Shown here one piece after another: positions 58,600-64,000 of a stretch of 64,000 nucleotides of DNA. The DNA is from Heterocephalus glaber. Lineage: Eukaryota; Chordata; Mammalia; Rodentia; Bathyergidae. The position numbers and the translations under genes were made by a program. The stretch lies in NCBI RefSeq assembly GCF_000247695.1, contig NW_004624880.1, positions 3,632,898-3,696,897 of the forward strand. Direction: 5' to 3'. The notes beneath the pieces are model-generated. The model made no database searches, was not told where the DNA came from, and worked only from the letters and a program-made list of their open reading frames with translations. Numbering within the stretch: the first letter of the stretch is position 1; the number at the start of each line of letters is the position of its first letter.

Positions 58600-60095
58600 A
58601 AAAATAGGTTGTTTTAAAGAAGGAAACTACTTCCTTGTAAATGGAACAATCCAAGAGGAAGAGATGACAATCATAAATATCTATGCAACAAACACTAGTG
58701 TGCCCAACTGTATAAAGCAAATACTAATGGACATAAAAAATCAAATAAGCACTAACACAACAGTAATGGAGGACCTCAATACCCCACTGTCACAAATAGA
58801 TAGATCAACTAGACAGAAAATAAACAACAAAATACTAGAACTCAATCAAACTCTTGAACAAATGAATTTAACAGATGTTTACAGAGTGTTCCACCCCACA
58901 AAATCAGAATACACATGCTTTTCACCTGCACATGGGTTGTTCTCCAAAGTAGACCACATACTTTCTCTCAGAACATGTTTAAGTAAGTGCAAAGAAATTG
59001 AAGTTATCCCCTGTATATTATCAGACTACAGTGCAATGAAACTGGAGATCAATAGCAAAAAAAACAGCAAGAATTTCATAAACATATGGAAACTGACCAA
59101 CACACTTCTGAATAACCAATGGGTCACAGAGGAAATTAAAGAAGAAATCAGACAGTTTCTACAATTAAATGACAATGTCAATACAACATATTAGAATCTA
59201 TGAGCCACAATGAAAGCTGTCATACGAGGGAAATTCATAGCAGTGAATACTCATATTAGGAAAACAGAGTGAGCCCAATTAAACTACCTGGGGCTGAACC
59301 TCAAGCTTCTAGAAAAAGAAGACCAGGACAAACCCAAAGCTCATACAAGGAAGGAAATTATAAAGATCAGAGCAGAAATCAATGAAATGGAAACTAAGGG
59401 AACGATACAAAAAAATCAATGAAGCAAAGTGTTAGTTCTTCGAAAGAATAAACAAAATTGACAAATCCTTAGCCAACCTTATCAAAAAAGGAAAGAAAAG
59501 GTCCAAATCCATCCAGTTAGGAATGAAAAGGGTGAAATTACATCAGACCCAGCAGAAATCCATAGGATCATCAATACCTACTTCTAGAACCTATACACCA
59601 ATAAGATAGAAAACACAGAAGAAATGGACAGATTCCTAGATACATATGAATCACCAAAATTAAATGAAGATATAGAAATTCTAAACAACCCAATATCAAT
59701 CAACAAAATTGAAAACATAACTAAAAACTTACCAACTATGAAAAGCCCAGGCCCTGATGGCTTCACTGCTGAATTCTACAAAACATTTAGAGAGGAACTA
59801 CTGCCACTACTGTTTAAACTCTTCAATGAAATTGAAAGGGAAGCAATACTCCCAAATTCATTCCTAGAGGCAAGAATCACCTTGATCCCCAAAGCAGAGA
59901 AAGACCCAACTGAAAAAGAGAACTATAGGCCAATCTCACTAATGAATGCAAAAATCCTTAATAAGATACTGGCAAATAGAATGCAGAAGATCATCAAGAA
60001 GATCATACACCCTGACCAAGTGGGATTCATCCCAGGGATGCAGGGATGGTTCAACATATGCAAATCAATAAATGTAACACACCATATTAATAGAG
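58600..60095 (+). mobile_element. L1 ORF2 fragment (endonuclease and start of RT)
   Basis: Two in-part open stretches translate as L1 ORF2: 58664-59194 (endonuclease C-terminal part with NIYATNTSVPN and ILSDYSAMKLE) and 59624-60090 (RT N-terminal part with [15 protein letters not shown] and [20 protein letters not shown]). At the endonuclease SDH position the third residue is Tyr. Stops and frameshifts separate the parts. After about 60095 the L1 text ends abruptly, with no palm motif and no 3' end, so it is a dead internal fragment lying antisense to SORL1. Confidence 0.9.
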
Positions 60096-60221
60096 CCAGA
60101 AGTATCCGAGCCTTGGCTGTAGCATTCAGTGCTACATTCTCCTTTGAAATAATATCACAGTTTCAGCAAAACATCATCCACATTAATGGTGTTTATACTG
60201 AACACCATAAATAAAACAAAA

Positions 60222-60350
60222 AAGCCAGGTGCAGTGATATACCTGTAGTCCCAGCTACTCAGAAGGTAGAGCCAGAGGATCCACTGAATGCAGAATTTCA
60301 AGACTTGCCTTGGCAACATAGTGAGACCTCATCTTCATTTTTGTAAAAAA
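60222..60350 (+). repeat. Alu/B1-like SINE
   Basis: AGCCAGGTGCAGTGATATAC, GTAGTCCCAGCTACTCAGAA and GGCAACATAGTGAGACCTCA follow a 7SL-type monomer. Confidence 0.7.
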
Positions 60351-61585
60351 TGATATCTGGGATTTGTTTTAAAATATTCTAGGGAAAAAATAAGTAGTAA
60401 CTAAAGAGACACTGCAAATGCAGGAAATATTAAAGCTGGATGAGGACATATGAGAAGGTCATATCATTATTATTAGGTGTACTTTTGTGTAGGCAGGAAA
60501 AGGTTCATAATCAAGTTTACGAGGTTAATATTAATTGCAAGCACATCCCAAATGGCAGAGAAAGACTTTAAATATTCACTGACACATAAAAGCAAGAAAA
60601 ACAGACAAATTCTCAAAATCAACTTTTTCAGCATTCTGAAAATTAAATAAAAATTTGCAACAATCCAAAGAGCATTTTATTCAAGAACAATGGTGGAATC
60701 TTGGCAGGAAGAGCCAACTTTGAGAAGTTTTCACTTGGCCTAATCCCATCACCTCGTTCCAGCTCTGTAGTAGCCTTGGATAGGCATGGTCTCACAGCCA
60801 CAATAGCTGTGGAAACCAGCAACCTCGCTATTGGACAGAACAGAACAGGGTTGAAGCTCCCAAAAACTTATACGGTTCGAAAACTGTTCCTGGGTCACCT
60901 CTCTGGTGGCTCACAGGAGAGGTACATTCTCTAATCTTTATACAATTTTAATCACTGTAGAAACAGCTCCACAACCAACCAGGGCTGTCAGGAGAACAGT
61001 GACCAGTGACTGACAATTGCCCAGTGTCTAATATCACAGTTGCCAGAAGCAGGATTAACAGGTGGGGCTCATAGGAGACTAACCCTAAAAGGAAAAACTG
61101 AGAAGATGTCCTCAAGACACTTTGGTAAACTCTGACTGGGAATCTATCAGGTGAAGCACAAAAGATCTGTGAATGTGCTTAGGAAAGAACTAAAAAGTGT
61201 GTAATTTTCACCTCCAGCTAACCTTAAGGCTCTGTCCCAACAGGAACCAAAGGCTAGGGCAGCTTTTTAAATTGCCTGCCAAAGCAATGAAGGTTTATCC
61301 CAATACACCCTGAGGCTATCAGGAAGGGCTGAGAGACTTAGTAGTTTGAAGCATTTAAGGAAATCTCTGTCAAATCATTAGCTAACCACTAACCTAAATG
61401 ATCAAGCACTTCAGGAGCTATACTAAGGAAAGGCCCCAATTCCCTTCTCCAAGGTCTCTTACAGAATACAAAAGGGCTGCTGAATTCTCCTCCAAGCTTT
61501 CCAGAAACCCCTTCATTTGCAATATACCTGAACTTGACCTATATTTTACTTTCGGAGTTAGCACCACTACAGTCTGTGTGTATGG

Positions 61586-61588
<3 letters not shown>

Positions 61589-61640
<52 letters not shown>
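61589..61640. repeat. TG microsatellite
   Basis: About 26 uninterrupted TG units, long enough to vary between individuals. Confidence 0.97.
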
Positions 61641-61641
<1 letters not shown>

Positions 61642-61648
61642 ATGTTAG

Positions 61649-61824
61649 TTACCAGGGACTGAACCTAGGACCTTTGCACTGAGTTATATGCCCAGGTCTT
61701 TTTCTTTTTCTTTTTTATCTATTTTTTACTTTGAAACAGTTGCTCAGGCTGGGTTCAAACTTGCAATTCTCCTGTTTCAGCCTCTCATAGTACTGGGATT
61801 ATAGGCAGCACACCTCCACCATCT
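61649..61824 (-). repeat. B4-like ID+B1 composite SINE
   Basis: TACCAGGGACTGAACCTAGG to AGTTATATGCCCAGGTC (reversed ID), then a pyrimidine run and CAGTTGCTCAGGCTGGGTTC with TAGTACTGGGATTATAGGC (reversed B1-like). Confidence 0.75.
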
Positions 61825-62217
61825 TTTGCAAGCCAATTACATATTGTTGTGTCAACTGCAAACTCTGGTGCCAAAAGGAAAAAACTGACAAACCACCTGC
61901 AGAAAATACTGGGATCACGCACAACAACTAACTGTGCAGTTGCACATGCCCAGGGTTTTATCTGTGAGCTTTACTTCTTGAGTCCTTTGAGCTCTAGCCT
62001 GTGCACTGTCTCAGGCTCAAGCCTAAGTCCCAGTGAAGCCTCATTTAGATAGTATTGCTTCCCTTTTCACGATTTCTGTCTTGAATTCAGCTAAAGATAT
62101 CTGGTAACACCAAAATAAATGGTACAGTAAAAAAGCTGTATTTTACCTTTGTGTGATTTCTGTCCCATATTGAACAAAAGAATCCCAGGTTCACTGGAAC
62201 ATACACAATAGAAGCCG

Positions 62218-62641
62218 TGGTGTTTAATCTTGATTGTCAACTGTATTGGATTCACAAAAACCTAGGAAATTAGTATCATATCCTTCTAAAAGTGTCTCTG
62301 AGAGTGTTTTCAGAGATGACTGACCTATGGGACAGAAAATTGAGGGGGGATTCTCACTCTCTCTGTGGGCAGCATCATCCAGTAGGCTGGGTCCCAGGAC
62401 AAAATAAAAATGGAAGGAGGAAGCCCACCAGTGTTTGTTTTCTTTCTCCTTGCTTCTGGGCTGCACAAGATGAGCAATTTATTTCCATCACGCCCTTCCC
62501 ACACAATGTTTCTGCCTCACCAAAGCCATGGAGCCAACTGACCATGGACTGAAACCTCTGAAACTTTGAGACAAAAAAGCCCCTTTCCTCCTTTAATTTG
62601 TTTTTCTCAGGTATTTGGTCACAACTAAAAACTGACTAGCA
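62218..62641 (+). repeat. LTR-like element, rodent-type
   Basis: Left part reads TTAATCTTGATTGTCAACTG and GAGAGTGTTTTCAGAGATGA. The right part reads CATGGACTGAAACCTCTGAA and ends ACTGACTAGCA. The left half differs from the other LTR-like copies, but the right half is shared. Confidence 0.65.
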
Positions 62642-62649
62642 GAGCAGCT

Positions 62650-62985
62650 GTACAGGAAATTCACTGAATAGAAATAACAACAAAGAGAGCAAAAGAAAAG
62701 CCCAAGAAGTGGGAATTTTGATATAAGGTGCTACCACACAATTTTAAATATCCAATTTTTTAAAAATGCAGGACAGGCAAGTAAACAGCAAAGAATAGGC
62801 CATGCACAAGAAAGGAAGAGCACTGACTAGAAGCAGTGAGAAGGCCTATACTGGACTTAATAAACAAAAATGTAAACCAGCTATTATAATATGTTCAAAG
62901 AACTAAAGGATATATGTATAAAAATCTAAGTACAAAAACAATGACTTATCAAGGAGAAAATATTTATAAAGATATAGAAATTAAG
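62650..62985 (+). repeat. Old L1 piece (ORF1 region)
   Basis: AAAAGCCCAAGAAGTGGGAA, TATGTTCAAAGAACTAAAGG and AGATATAGAAATTA match an ancient L1 or HAL1 ORF1 region. It appears to be the target of the younger L1 at the right edge. Confidence 0.5.
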
Positions 62986-62987
62986 CT

Positions 62988-63629
62988 GGGCGGCATGAGG
63001 CTCCTCGGCTGCATCCGGGTTCCTGGCCACACCACGGAGGGGTCCCGGGAGCTGCTTGGAGCCCCGCCTCCATCTGGTGCTGCTCTCTGTGGGTCGGCCA
63101 GGCAGCGTGGAGCTCCTCGGCTGCGTCCGGGTTCCTGGTCACGCCACGGTGAGGTCCCGGGAGCAGCTTGGAGCCCCACCCCCATCCAGGCTCCCCTTAG
63201 CTGCGTGGGCTCCTGCAAGGCCCAGTTCCACTGCCCCCACCCCCGCCTTCCCGCTCTTCTGCTACCTTGTACCTTGTCCCTCACTACAGAGGCACAGGGG
63301 ATTATACTTCACCTAGTTAAACGTGACAGATTAATAACTACCACAAATTGTCATTTTCTCAGCTGCGCTTGATGCTTTGGTATTGCTGATTATCATTTGG
63401 CCTAACATGCTGTGATTGATCTAATCAGTTTTCCTTCCTGGTATAAGGAAAATAAAATAGCCTCAGAGTCATTAGAGCCTCAAAACCTAAACACAAGCCA
63501 TATCTGGAAGACACCTCCGAAAAGCAATCATTCCACAAGGGATTTAAACACAAGCAACCAAGATACCTACATTAAGCAATTCTGAAATATCAACCCAGGA
63601 ATTAAACCAAGGACAGTACCAAAACAAAA
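62988..63629 (+). promoter_or_regulatory. L1 5' untranslated region with tandem units
   Basis: A GC-rich stretch unlike its AT-rich surroundings. CTCCTCGGCTGC starts at 63001 and 63113, so two units of about 112 bp are in tandem, differing at a few bases (for example GCATCCGGGTTCCTGG against GCGTCCGGGTTCCTGG). A GC-rich, then AT-rich leader runs to the ORF1 start. In mouse such monomers carry the L1 promoter; a promoter role here is inference. Confidence 0.75.
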
Positions 63630-64000
63630 ATGAGAAGACATTTAAGCAAGGCACAAAAACAAGCTTCCACGCCACAAAAAGGAAATTCTGGGGGAAATGA
63701 GGTGGAAAAGTCTGATAAACAACCACTTGGACATCCTGAATTGAGAGCACAGGAAGTAACAAAGCAGATGCATGAGGCTCTAGAAAAATTCAAAGCAGAA
63801 ATAATCTCCCAGATAAATACAGAGATGGTGAGTAGAGTGAAAGACATGATTAGAGGCTCTAGAGCAGAAACAGATAAGAAAATAGATGAGATCAGAAACA
63901 TGCCGGAAGCCATGAATGCCCAGCATAAGAAAGAAATGGAAACCATGATCGCCCAACATAAGAAAGAAATGGAATCCATGAAACAGATTCAAACAGATAT
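63630..64000 (+). CDS. L1 ORF1 protein, N-terminal part, runs off the window
   Basis: ATG at 63630 (context ACAAAAATGA, in-frame stop at 63603) opens 123 codons with no stop up to the window edge. It begins MRRHLSKAQKQASTPQKGN. It then has a charged, heptad-rich region with ELRAQEVTKQMHEALEKFKA and KIDEIRNMPEAM, fitting the N-terminus and coiled coil of L1 ORF1p, an RNA chaperone that trimerises on L1 RNA. An 11-residue unit (AQHKKEMETMI) is repeated in tandem at 63918-63983. The RRM and C-terminal domains lie outside. The frame is intact so far, unlike every other L1 in the window. Confidence 0.8.
   Translation, partial: MRRHLSKAQKQASTPQKGNSGGNEVEKSDKQPLGHPELRAQEVTKQMHEALEKFKAEIISQINTEMVSRVKDMIRGSRAETDKKIDEIRNMPEAMNAQHKKEMETMIAQHKKEMESMKQIQTD

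Larger units (their letters stand above)
57196..64000 (-). other. SORL1: SORL1 intron (partial), right part of window
   Basis: Runs off the right edge. Contains an L1 ORF2 fragment (58600-60095), an Alu/B1-like SINE (60222-60350), a TG microsatellite with a B4-like composite (61589-61824), an LTR-like element (62218-62641), an old L1 piece (62650-62985) and a recent L1 5' part (62988-64000). From 57196 to 58570 and 60360 to 61560 nothing was identified, including no upstream SORL1 exon. Confidence 0.8.

Noticed and set aside
62914..63372. A plus-strand frame of 152 codons across the GC-rich stretch
   Set aside because: It lies on the L1 5' leader and its codons follow the tandem unit. No known domain; GC-rich leaders often stay open by chance.
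63602..63979. Minus-strand frame of 125 codons at the right edge
   Set aside because: It is the shadow of the L1 ORF1 frame on the other strand, rich in Phe and Ser from Lys- and Glu-rich codons.
1..64000. A CRISPR array, operon or other microbial system
   Set aside because: The gene is split by GT-AG introns, and SINEs and L1 fill the rest. The only spaced repeats are SINE target duplications and microsatellites.

Overview
The window is mammalian nuclear DNA. It holds an internal block of one large gene on the minus strand, the sortilin-related receptor SORL1 (SorLA/LR11). The interspersed repeats are tRNA-Ala-derived ID SINEs, 7SL-derived B1-like SINEs with an internal duplication, B4-like ID+B1 composites, and a recent-looking L1. 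Together they point to a rodent outside the mouse/rat group (castorimorph or sciurid-like is my guess). Species was not determined. Two runs of 100 Ns mark scaffold gaps.

Reading SORL1 in its own direction (right to left), 18 exons lie between 57195 and 600. They total 2511 coding bases, or 837 codons, about residues 320-1155 of the 2214-residue human protein as I remember it. Every exon joins the next in a compatible phase, with AG/GT borders and no stop. The order is: C-terminal part of the VPS10p ten-bladed propeller (57195-29223), the ten-cysteine 10CC region (27338-22852), the YWTD propeller (18386-12028), the EGF-like module (6907-6734) and the first two LDL-receptor class A repeats (4591-4478 and 722-600). 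The first exons (signal peptide, propeptide, early VPS10p) lie to the right of the window. The remaining class A repeats, the fibronectin III modules, the membrane segment and the sorting tail lie to the left. The product is a type I sorting receptor that carries APP and other cargo between Golgi and endosomes.

Everything else is intron and consists of layered repeats. The oldest layer is MIR, L2, hAT and Tigger-type DNA transposons and degraded L1. Next come several LTR-like elements with MaLR-style ends, two of them with 5-bp target duplications, and two other LTR-like sequences. The youngest layer is SINEs with long target duplications, a 28-31 bp U6 snRNA 5' fragment inside a 15-bp duplication, and an L1 at the right edge. 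That L1 has a GC-rich 5' region with about 112-bp tandem units and an ORF1 frame open to the window end.

I found no second host gene, tRNA, CRISPR array or operon, and no evidence of a new multi-gene system. The points most worth checking are the U6 fragment, the edge L1, the gap-associated triplicate near 20.5-20.96 kb, a 155-bp tandem duplication near 54.4 kb, and a few weak SORL1 splice donors.
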